Source: Fimenecus sp045531435
GTDB lineage: Bacteria; Bacillota; Clostridia; Oscillospirales; Acutalibacteraceae
Direction of reading: 5' to 3'
NCBI GenBank assembly: GCA_045531435.1
Contig: JAZSDZ010000095.1
Coordinates: 1-10,232, forward strand
Length of the DNA: 10,232 nucleotides
The stretch's first letter is position 1, and each line of letters begins with the position of its first letter. Below, in pieces: positions 1 through 3,850 of the stretch. The notes under the pieces were generated by a model. The model had not been told where the DNA came from and did no database searches. It saw nothing but the letters and a program-made list of their open reading frames with translations. A program made the position numbers and the translations under genes.

Positions 1-138
1 TCTTCCTAAGACCGCTTGGCCTCCGACTTTAAAACTGTGAAAAGAGCATCCGTATTTGAACTCACCATCTGAATCCAATTCGCAAAACTCTTCTGCACCA
101 CATCTATCGCAGATAAACTTAATTCCTCTGATTCTCAT
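1..138 (-). CDS. Small CxxC phage protein, 3' end outside window
   Basis: An ORF begins at ATG 138-136 (MRIRGIKFIC...) and stays open for all 46 codons to the window edge, so its C-terminus is missing. A strong Shine-Dalgarno (AAGGAG) lies about 7 nt upstream, inside the end of the preceding gene, with a 20-nt overlap typical of translational coupling. The visible part has Cys residues at about 10, 13, 19 and 30 plus a His at 33 (CDRC followed by C and C..H). This resembles a small zinc-ribbon fold, but no family was recognised. It is the last visible gene of the leftward early operon. Zinc binding is inferred from Cys spacing only. Confidence 0.6.
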   Translation of the reverse strand, partial: MRIRGIKFICDRCGAEEFCELDSDGEFKYGCSFHSFKVGGQAVLGR

Positions 139-307
139 ATAGTTTCTCCTTATACTTCTCACGCCACCACTTTTCACAATGGCAACCGCTATCTTCATAG
201 TATTTACATCCACGCTTAAACACCTCACGTATAGGACATATAATTACCATCGATTCAACATCAGGTTTTATGCCAAACACTTCTTCAAACTTCTCTGCAT
301 TAGTCAT
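119..307 (-). CDS. Small Cys/Trp-containing phage protein (62 aa)
   Basis: Begins MTNAEKFEEVFG and ends YENQRN. The ATG at 307-305 is preferred over an upstream in-frame start because AAGGAG sits 7 nt before it and it overlaps the stop of the methyltransferase C-terminal part by 8 nt. Cysteines at about 24, 34, 42 and 44 followed by a WW pair give a pattern (CP...C...CHC..WW..EYKE-like) that recurs in small hypothetical proteins of clostridial phages near methyltransferase genes. No function is known to me. A zinc-binding role is possible from the four Cys residues. Confidence 0.7.
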   Translation of the reverse strand: MTNAEKFEEVFGIKPDVESMVIICPIREVFKRGCKYYEDSGCHCEKWWREKYKEKLYENQRN

Positions 308-701
308 ACGGTTTCTCCTTGTCTGTGATTTGCTTGTAAACATCTTCCTTGTCCTCAAATAGCTGTCCTAAAATTGCTACAAGCACATTGCAAACAATAC
401 TGTTTCCGGCTTGTTTATAAAGCTGTGTGTTGGAATTAACTTCTGCTGCTTTGTTAAAATCTTCATCTCTAAAGTCCATTAATCTCCAACATTCTCTTGG
501 TGTAAGTTTTCTTATTCTGTATTCTGATTCCACTTTGCAAATCTCACTCCCTTCTGCTGTTAATGTAGGTGTAATCTGCCCATTGTTCTGTACTCTACCT
601 CGCCTTGTCGTGCTGTCTGGATAACTAAAATCAGCCACCCCCCCTACCTCACACAAGGCATATCCTTGTTTAGTTGCTTGTTTTATCTTTACTGTCTCCA
701 T
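300..701 (-). CDS. C5-cytosine DNA methyltransferase, C-terminal part (last recognition module plus motifs IX and X)
   Basis: 133 aa from ATG 701-699, with GGA a few nt upstream; a GTG start at 734 is also open. Residues 1-65 are a target-recognition-like module (IKQATKQGY...CEVGGVADFSYP...TRRGRVQ...ITPTL). Residues about 70-133 carry methyltransferase motif IX (RKLTPRECWRLMDF) and motif X (KQAGNSIVCNVLVAIL), which packs against the AdoMet domain at the N-terminus. Motifs I-VIII are encoded more than 1.4 kb upstream at 2109-2872 in a separate ORF. The split inside the recognition region recalls M.AquI, whose two subunits come from separate genes. The VGG codons contain a G7 tract (638-644); at this length both sides are in frame. 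It overlaps the preceding mini-ORF by 32 nt and the next gene by 8 nt. Whether it acts as a separate subunit is inference. Confidence 0.85.
   Translation of the reverse strand: METVKIKQATKQGYALCEVGGVADFSYPDSTTRRGRVQNNGQITPTLTAEGSEICKVESEYRIRKLTPRECWRLMDFRDEDFNKAAEVNSNTQLYKQAGNSIVCNVLVAILGQLFEDKEDVYKQITDKEKPYD
638..644 (-). repeat. G7 tract T1 (coding strand) in the methyltransferase C-terminal part
   Basis: Encodes G-G of EVGGVAD; both flanks in frame at length 7. Confidence 0.8.
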
Positions 702-864
702 AGATTTCCAAAACCATATTGTCTTTGCTGACACTCGTTATGCAGTTGCTAATACCATCTTTGTTGGGTTCTAATCTTTGTTCCAGATATATACCCCCCC
801 TACGATCACTTGGGTTCTCAGGATTTCTACCTCTCATTGCCACTATGATTCTTCTGATTTCCAT
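670..864 (-). CDS. Methyltransferase target-recognition module mini-ORF (U2)
   Basis: 64 aa, ATG at 864 with GGAGAGAGT directly upstream. The core IVAMRGRNPENPSDR...LEQRLEPN...GISNCITSV..DNMVLE matches a module I recall from recognition domains of clostridial phage C5 methyltransferases. A G7 tract (794-800) codes for RRGG between SDR and IYLEQ; both flanks are in frame at this length, and any change not divisible by three would cut the module off at an early stop. It overlaps the module before it by 22 nt and the C-terminal part by 32 nt, in different frames. It could be an independently translated module or a broken segment of one large protein. Confidence 0.55.
   Translation of the reverse strand: MEIRRIIVAMRGRNPENPSDRRGGIYLEQRLEPNKDGISNCITSVSKDNMVLEIYGDSKDKTSN
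794..800 (-). repeat. G7 tract T2 in module U2
   Basis: Encodes R-G-G between SDR and IYLEQ; in frame at 7. The other two frames stop within 15 codons. Confidence 0.8.
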
Positions 865-1028
865 ACTCTCTCCAAAATCGCTATGTCATGTGTACTTGCT
901 TTAAGGGTTTTGCAGTACCCCCCCCTATTCGGTTTAAGTCCAAAATTTTCTGAGCCACCCATGGCAAAACAAGCAATTATACCGATTCTTCTTATTTCTA
1001 ATATCTTTGGTGTATGACCCCCCCACAT
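843..1028 (-). CDS. Methyltransferase target-recognition module mini-ORF (U3)
   Basis: 61 aa from an ATG at 1028 that directly abuts the G7 tract 1018-1024 (M-W-G-G-H). The first residues (GGHTPKILE) are the natural end of the preceding module U4, whose canonical ending is PTLPTGCGGGHTPKIL. The rest is its own module: RIGIIACFAMGGSENFGLKPN..GYCKTLKASTHDIAILE. A second tract, G8 at 918-925, encodes the RGG before YCKTL and is in frame at this length; the other two frames stop within about 5-15 codons after the tract. If tract 1018-1024 gained one G (or lost two), U4 and U3 would form one continuous two-module ORF. Confidence 0.5.
   Translation of the reverse strand: MWGGHTPKILEIRRIGIIACFAMGGSENFGLKPNRGGYCKTLKASTHDIAILERVWKSEES
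918..925 (-). repeat. G8 tract T3 in module U3
   Basis: Encodes R-G-G before YCKTLKAS; in frame at 8. Confidence 0.8.
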
Positions 1029-1135
1029 CCTGTAGGCAATGTTGGTGCTATACCATCAATGTCGTAAATCCTATTCGCACTTTCAAATGTGTTGTCTATC
1101 GTATTGTCCATTTGTGCTATTACTTTTACTTCCAT
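998..1135 (-). CDS. Methyltransferase target-recognition module mini-ORF (U4), broken at its G tract
   Basis: 45 aa from ATG 1135-1133: KVIAQMDNTIDNTFESANRIYDIDGIAPTLPTGCGG, then three off-frame residues and a stop at 998-1000 after the G7 tract 1018-1024. The module carries the signature shared by these repeats, (V/I)Y..-D/N-G-I-x-P-T-L. The expected continuation GGHTPKILE lies in the -1 frame directly after the tract, so eight (or five) G instead of seven would restore the module and fuse it to U3. The start lies inside the preceding mini-ORF (53-nt overlap). It is read here as a slipped, phase-OFF module. Confidence 0.5.
   Translation of the reverse strand: MEVKVIAQMDNTIDNTFESANRIYDIDGIAPTLPTGCGGVIHQRY
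1018..1024 (-). repeat. G7 tract T4 between U4 and U3
   Basis: PTLPTGCGG before it and GHTPKIL after it are in different frames at 7; eight or five G would join them. Confidence 0.8.
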
Positions 1136-1286
1136 TTACAAGTACCTTTATCTGTTGTGTTCCACCACAAGTCTTTCCTGAACCCAAAGTTGATATGCAA
1201 GGGCATACCCCCCCCACGCTCCAAACTGTGTTACTTTGGTGTTTCCCTGTTCCGTTGTCCATAAATCCTAATTGAATCGGTTTCAT
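1083..1286 (-). CDS. Methyltransferase target-recognition module mini-ORF (U5)
   Basis: 67 aa from ATG 1286. The core is LGFMDNGTGKHQSNTVWS-VGG-VCPCISTLGSGKTCGGTQQIKVL. The G8 tract 1208-1215 falls on the codons for VGG, where sister modules have the conserved D/N-G before I/V-x-P. Both sides are in frame at eight G; the two other frames stop 20-30 codons on. It overlaps the previous ORF by 56 nt and the next by 53 nt in other frames. Predicted phase-ON in this copy. Confidence 0.5.
   Translation of the reverse strand: MKPIQLGFMDNGTGKHQSNTVWSVGGVCPCISTLGSGKTCGGTQQIKVLVNGSKSNSTNGQYDRQHI
1208..1215 (-). repeat. G8 tract T5 in module U5
   Basis: Encodes V-G-G before VCPCIST; in frame at 8. Confidence 0.8.
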
Positions 1287-1551
1287 TTTCTTCTATTAAA
1301 ATATGTCCTATACAATATCCATGTGTTCCGGCTGCAATCGTTGGGGCAAGTCCTTGTTCGTAATATGTATATCCGAACTGTCCTTTGCCACCTTTGTTGA
1401 CGTTCCCAATACAGATAAGAGTATTTTTGTTGGGTCTTTGTATTGTGTCGCTGGAAGTGTATTGCAGATTCCGTTTATTCCGTAAACATAGCCTTTCTGC
1501 CCCCCCCACTCCGATATATCCGTAATTTATTATTTCTTTACTATCACGCAT
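1231..1551 (-). CDS. Methyltransferase target-recognition ORF with two alternative modules chosen by a G tract (U6)
   Basis: 106 aa from ATG 1551, with AAGGA about 8 nt upstream. After INYGYIGVGG and the G8 tract 1500-1507, the present frame runs through about 24 unconserved residues into ICIGNVNKGGKGQFGYTYYEQ, GLAPTIAAGTHGY and CIGHIL, a good recognition module. With seven G the frame switches and reads QKGYVYGINGICNTLPATQYKDPTKIL, a different and equally conserved module, and then stops at 1308-1310. One tract thus appears to select between two overlapping modules. The conserved residues in both frames are seen directly; the switching is inference. Confidence 0.55.
   Translation of the reverse strand: MRDSKEIINYGYIGVGGAERLCLRNKRNLQYTSSDTIQRPNKNTLICIGNVNKGGKGQFGYTYYEQGLAPTIAAGTHGYCIGHILIEENETDSIRIYGQRNRETPK
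1500..1507 (-). repeat. G8 tract T6, selector between two modules of U6
   Basis: Seven G reads QKGYVYGINGICNTL; eight G reads on to IGNVNKGGKGQFGY. Confidence 0.75.
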
Positions 1552-1720
1552 TTTGGATCCTTATAATCTCTTGATGATAAAGTTGGTGCAATTTTTAGAA
1601 AACCAATCCGGACAAAATCTGCCGTATGTAAGGGATAACAACACCCCCCTCAAATGGGATATAACAGCTATTCTTGTTGCCGTATTTCTTTATCATTTCG
1701 ATTTGATTCTCTCTGTTCAT
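1530..1720 (-). pseudogene. Methyltransferase target-recognition module mini-ORF (U7), out of frame at its G tract
   Basis: It starts at ATG 1720 with GAGG 6 nt upstream (MNRENQIEMIKKYGNKNSCY). In the present state (G6 at 1644-1649) it reads 41 aa and stops at 1595-1597. The conserved continuation VRIGFLKIAPTLSSRDYKDPKCVIV lies one frame away and ends at 1530-1532; it becomes in frame if the tract has seven G. The first half is not clearly module-like. The second half has the PTLSSRDYKDPK.VI hallmark also seen in neighbouring modules. Labelled pseudogene only for this copy; a slipped phase-OFF state is the preferred explanation. Confidence 0.45.
1644..1649 (-). repeat. G6 tract T7 in module U7
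   Basis: At 6 the conserved downstream half (IAPTLSSRDYKDPK) is out of frame; seven G would restore it. Confidence 0.75.
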
Positions 1721-1854
1721 CTTTAACCTCAAGTTTCAATACCGGCTCTTTATAGTCCCTTGCTCGGAGTCCAGGGCAACACCCCCCGACCATATACAGA
1801 ACCACAAAAGCCTTGGTTCTGATTCCTGTAATTGCCTAAAAACTTTATGTCCAT
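1668..1854 (-). pseudogene. Methyltransferase target-recognition module mini-ORF (U8), out of frame at its G tract
   Basis: Starts at ATG 1854 with GGAG 7 nt upstream: MDIKFLGNYRNQNQGFCGSVYG. With G6 at 1782-1787 the ORF ends after 34 aa (stop 1750-1752). The conserved second half CCPGLRARDYKEPVLKLEV is in another frame and would join with five or eight G; it then runs to a stop at 1668-1670. The joined module (GNY...GSVYG.GGCCPGLRARDYKEPVL) fits the family pattern of these repeats. It overlaps the previous mini-ORF by 10 nt (ATG inside GAATGGACATAA). Confidence 0.45.
1782..1787 (-). repeat. G6 tract T8 in module U8
   Basis: At 6 the downstream half (LRARDYKEPVL) is out of frame; five or eight G would restore it. 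Tracts T7 and T8 share the flank GGGGGGTGTTG. Confidence 0.75.
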
Positions 1855-1961
1855 TCGATAACTCCATTAGTGCTGTCAAAACCACTTGAAAATCCTTTAT
1901 AATCCCATGCCATTATGGTTTTTGCTACATCAACTATCTGTCGTACTTCGTGATAATTCAT
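1845..1961 (-). CDS. Methyltransferase target-recognition module mini-ORF (U8b), no G tract
   Basis: 38 aa from ATG 1961: MNYHEVRQIVDVAKTIMAWDYKGFSSGFDSTNGVIEWT. Its core (IVDVAKTIMA.DYKGF....NGVIE) is the familiar end-half of a recognition module. It is the only module here without its own homopolymer. Its frame is open upstream to about 2094, through G tract 2083-2090, so loss of one G in that tract would let translation from the upstream ORF bypass module U9 and reach U8b. It overlaps U9 by 32 nt and U8 by 10 nt. Confidence 0.45.
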   Translation of the reverse strand: MNYHEVRQIVDVAKTIMAWDYKGFSSGFDSTNGVIEWT

Positions 1962-2109
1962 ATATGCAGCTACCTTCTTTCCGCCGGGTTGATATTCCTC
2001 TGTCTGTTCTCGCTGACACACAATTTGCAACTTGTATTTCCTGTGGTCTGAACAGGGTAAAATCAACTGTTGTTTGGTATCTCCCCCCCCTCAAATCAGG
2101 AGGGTTCAT
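1930..2109 (-). CDS. Methyltransferase target-recognition module mini-ORF (U9), directly following the catalytic part
   Basis: 59 aa. Its ATG (2109-2107) shares the A of the TGA stop that ends the catalytic part (TGATG junction). G8 at 2083-2090 encodes the RGG after MNPPDL. The core VDFTLFRPQEIQVANCVSARTDRGISTRRKEGSCIYE is a classic first recognition segment after motif VIII in phage C5 methyltransferases (compare the usual VANCI.AR.D.GIS pattern). Because A AAA AAC lies just before the upstream stop, -1 frameshifting would fuse this ORF to the catalytic domain without re-initiation. Confidence 0.55.
   Translation of the reverse strand: MNPPDLRGGRYQTTVDFTLFRPQEIQVANCVSARTDRGISTRRKEGSCIYELSRSTTDS
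2083..2090 (-). repeat. G8 tract T9 at the start of module U9
   Basis: At 8 the ATG at 2109 reads into module U9; with one G fewer the frame instead runs open to module U8b. Confidence 0.8.
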
Positions 2110-2522
2110 CAGTTTTTTAAGTCGATTCCTTCTTCTTTTAATCTCTCAATTAGTTCAAGTGCCTTTGGAGAATTGACATAGTATTTCTCGTCAACTTTAT
2201 CTTCCAGATAATCTTTCATCACCTTATTCAGCTCTATAGGTTCTGGAAATGTATATTTTGCTTGACCTAATATTGAAACCATAAATGTTCTGTTTCGGTT
2301 TTGTGCAACTCCGTAATCTTTAGCATTAAGGTCTTGCCAAAAGTTCGTATAGCCTTTGTTTTCAAGAAAAGCGATCCAATCTTGAAAATCATCTATATTC
2401 TTCTTTCCATGTACCTGTGGTACATTTTCCATTAAAAGCACTTGTGGTAAATTCTCTACCTCATTCAACAGTCTTTCTACTTCCCATAACAGACCTGACC
2501 TTGTACCACTTCCCTTGGTCAT
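2109..2522 (-). CDS. C5-cytosine DNA methyltransferase, catalytic part after the tetranucleotide repeat (motifs IV-VIII)
   Basis: 137 aa are read from ATG 2522, but the conserved frame extends upstream to about 2567, where it encodes SFPCQDLSVAGKGRG, i.e. motif IV with the catalytic Cys at codon 2558-2556. Downstream are the SGTRSGLLWE region, motif VI (MENVPQ, about residues 33-38) and motif VIII (DYGVAQNRNRTFMVSI, about 69-84). Together with 2519-2872 it forms the AdoMet and cytosine-binding domain that transfers a methyl group to C5 of cytosine. ATG 2522 has no well-spaced Shine-Dalgarno and translation from it would lack the catalytic Cys, so it is probably not the real start. The ORF ends at TGA 2111-2109, before any recognition module or motif IX/X, which follow in separate frames. 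Confidence 0.85.
   Translation of the reverse strand: MTKGSGTRSGLLWEVERLLNEVENLPQVLLMENVPQVHGKKNIDDFQDWIAFLENKGYTNFWQDLNAKDYGVAQNRNRTFMVSILGQAKYTFPEPIELNKVMKDYLEDKVDEKYYVNSPKALELIERLKEEGIDLKN
2112..2118 (-). promoter_or_regulatory. Candidate -1 ribosomal frameshift site (A AAA AAC) before the methyltransferase stop
   Basis: On the coding strand the zero-frame codons TTA AAA AAC TGA contain a slippery heptamer of the X-XXY-YYZ type, immediately followed by the stop. A -1 slip continues K-K-L-M-N-P-P-D-L-R-G-G into mini-ORF U9. The sequence fit is exact; use as a frameshift signal is inference, and in bacteria A AAA AAG is usually the stronger variant. One extra A in the DNA would do the same. 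Confidence 0.35.
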
Positions 2523-2872
2523 TCCTCTGCCTTTACCGGCAACTGATAAATCCTGACAAGGAAACGAGTAAGTAAGTAAGTAAAGGTTTCAACATCTACT
2601 ATGCCTAAATTCTCTCCATGAATTTTCGTAATATCCATCGGTGGGAAATCTGTACCATGAATCGCGTTATAGCTTGCAACCGGGTATTTGTCGAACTCCA
2701 CACATCTATAATGTTCAAATGGCACTCCTAACCTTTTTATTGCCATTGCTTGACTACCCACACCGGCAAATAACTCGATTAGCCTAACCTTATTCTTTAT
2801 CTTGTAATTTGACAGTTCCTTTGGTGTTGTATCTTCAAAGGAATAATCAAATATCGACATCTGATTTTCCAT
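2519..2872 (-). CDS. C5-cytosine DNA methyltransferase, N-terminal part (motifs I-III), frameshifted at a tetranucleotide repeat
   Basis: 117 aa from ATG 2872, which follows the previous stop directly (TAGATG), with GAGGA upstream. Residues about 27-45 carry motif I, KVRLIELFAGVGSQAMAIKR, for AdoMet binding; the acidic residue of motif II is in RCVEFDKYP. The protein proceeds to ETFTY, where the family continues SFPCQDLS. Here four TACT units (coding strand, 2567-2583) shift the frame and give LLTRFLVRIYQLPVKAEE and a stop. Two, five or eight units would be in frame (F-T-Y-S-F-P-C-Q with two). The truncated protein should lack catalysis, so this copy is predicted OFF. This is typical of slipped-strand phase variation. 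Confidence 0.85.
   Translation of the reverse strand: MENQMSIFDYSFEDTTPKELSNYKIKNKVRLIELFAGVGSQAMAIKRLGVPFEHYRCVEFDKYPVASYNAIHGTDFPPMDITKIHGENLGIVDVETFTYLLTRFLVRIYQLPVKAEE
2567..2583 (-). repeat. Tetranucleotide repeat, (AGTA)4 plus A, in the methyltransferase gene
   Basis: Four perfect copies of AGTA (TACT on the coding strand) lie directly in front of the codons for the catalytic SFPCQ motif. Two units reproduce the family-typical FTYSFPCQ; four put the rest out of frame by 8 nt. Confidence 0.9.
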
Positions 2873-3850
2873 CTATTCATCCTCTTTATCCAAAAATTCA
2901 TATATATCCATCTGCCCTGGAATTGAGTCATCCTGAATCCACCACTTGTAAACGGCTTCTCCGTCCTTCCAATTTATAGCCCTGTCTTTTTCAGATGTGT
3001 TTCGTTTGCCTAATTCATTTCGTTTATTAACCATTCTCTGAAAAGCATTGATGTAGTTCTGTTTGTACTTCGGGTACATTTCTAATTCATTGACTTGGTC
3101 GCCTGACAACGGACAGCCTATGCAACCTACTCGGCAGAAACCTTTGTCATATAGTGGGTTGTGTGGCATCTTCCTATTTTCTATGAATTGCCATACTTCA
3201 GAGTCAGTCCACTTGTAGATAGGATTACAGATAAGGTCTTTGTTCTTCTTCGCTTTCGCTATGAATGAGCAATCATAAACACCAACTTCGTTAGCATCGA
3301 CATTGTCTGCTTTTCTGCGTTCCTTATCATCCTCAAAAACTTCCTTGACATGGTAGTAGTAGTAGTAGTATGCTGTGTCCTTTCGCGACCCACGGGTCGC
3401 GAAAACCTCTCTCCCACGCCTACCTACACTCTCGGCTTCTCTTACCCCAACAGCTATGAATCGGTTTGGTGTAGATGTTTCCTTAAGTTCCTTGCAGCAA
3501 TATCTCGCAAGCCTTGTAGGTGGTATTTGCTTATCAACTATCAGCGTCCACATGGACTTAAATCTTCCGTCCTTATAATGCGGATACTGAATCGTTGTTT
3601 TAATTCCTATCTTCTCCAATTCCTTGAAACGATCACGAATGTAGTAAACCGTCTCAGGAGCATCTACTGTCGTGTGGCTGTTCAACACTTCAAAATCCGT
3701 AGGTTTCAGACATTCGATTGCAAGTTGCAAAAGTACATCACTATCCTTACCACCGCTATATGTCAGTATCAAAGGCTTGTGGTAGTATTCCAGACTTATT
3801 TCACTTGCCAGCTTTAGGACATTCTTGCTATCTTCTATCTTCTGTTCCAA
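2873..3850 (-). CDS. PAPS-reductase-family (adenine nucleotide alpha-hydrolase-like) phage protein, phase-variable start
   Basis: 325 aa are open from TTG 3850, but the natural start is probably ATG 3960: it lies 2 nt after the recT stop with GGAG about 8 nt upstream, and reads MEGQISLFEEEL before entering the pentanucleotide repeat. In this copy that reading frame is shifted at the repeat and stops at 3835-3837; one GTCTT copy fewer, or two more, would fuse it to the body. The body has the PP-loop TYSGGKDSDVLL (about residues 29-40), IGVK/GVREAESVGRR-type substrate-loop residues, and a C-terminal CRVGCIGCPLSG cluster with an NPIYKWTDSEVW motif. This is the phage/DndC-like PAPS reductase family, which activates substrates by ATP pyrophosphate cleavage. 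The substrate is unknown. Its place between recT and a DNA methyltransferase suggests DNA or nucleotide modification. Confidence 0.85.
   Translation of the reverse strand: MEQKIEDSKNVLKLASEISLEYYHKPLILTYSGGKDSDVLLQLAIECLKPTDFEVLNSHTTVDAPETVYYIRDRFKELEKIGIKTTIQYPHYKDGRFKSMWTLIVDKQIPPTRLARYCCKELKETSTPNRFIAVGVREAESVGRRGREVFATRGSRKDTAYYYYYYHVKEVFEDDKERRKADNVDANEVGVYDCSFIAKAKKNKDLICNPIYKWTDSEVWQFIENRKMPHNPLYDKGFCRVGCIGCPLSGDQVNELEMYPKYKQNYINAFQRMVNKRNELGKRNTSEKDRAINWKDGEAVYKWWIQDDSIPGQMDIYEFLDKEDE
3353..3370 (-). repeat. Trinucleotide repeat, GTA x6 (TAC on coding strand), coding six tyrosines
   Basis: Perfect 18-nt tract encoding Y6 in DTA-YYYYYY-HVKE of the PAPS-reductase-family protein. Length changes here would vary protein length without changing frame. 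Confidence 0.85.
3381..3404. repeat. Perfect 11-bp inverted repeat with 2-nt centre inside the PAPS-reductase gene
   Basis: TTTCGCGACCC and GGGTCGCGAAA flank AC, 10 nt from the GTA repeat. The GC-rich arms stand out in an AT-rich gene. Each arm holds a TCGCGA palindrome. It codes for FATRGSRK on the minus strand. No T-run follows, so a terminator is unlikely. Confidence 0.75.

Noticed and set aside
1007..1275. Plus-strand ORFs rich in Pro/Cys across the poly-C tracts
   Set aside because: They are shadows of the minus-strand module array, where conserved methyltransferase residues are found.
638..2090. G-quadruplex recombination array
   Set aside because: Single G tracts are 100-300 nt apart, so no intramolecular four-tract quadruplex of normal loop size is possible.
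638..2090. Homopolymer sequencing error as cause of all frameshifts
   Set aside because: It could alter T4, T6, T7 and T8 but cannot explain the module-border overlaps, nor the tetra- and pentanucleotide repeats; still worth checking with accurate reads.
638..2090. CRISPR array
   Set aside because: The spaced poly-C tracts are homopolymers of varying length with irregular 100-300 nt gaps and coding sequence between; no repeat of 25-40 nt exists.
300..2100. Diversity-generating retroelement variable region
   Set aside because: No reverse transcriptase or template-repeat pair is visible, and the modules differ by frame and tract rather than by adenine-directed substitutions.
300..2110. Plain pseudogene produced by random decay
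   Set aside because: Conserved module residues survive on both sides of every break, breaks sit at G tracts or at ATG borders, and neighbouring genes are intact. It remains the main alternative.
3381..3404. Rho-independent terminator inside the PAPS-reductase gene
   Set aside because: The stem is perfect but no T-run follows on either strand, and it lies within conserved coding sequence.
3350..3817. 155-codon plus-strand ORF opposite the PAPS-reductase gene
   Set aside because: It starts inside the GTA repeat (poly-Val) and mirrors a well-conserved gene; no ribosome site and no recognisable domain.
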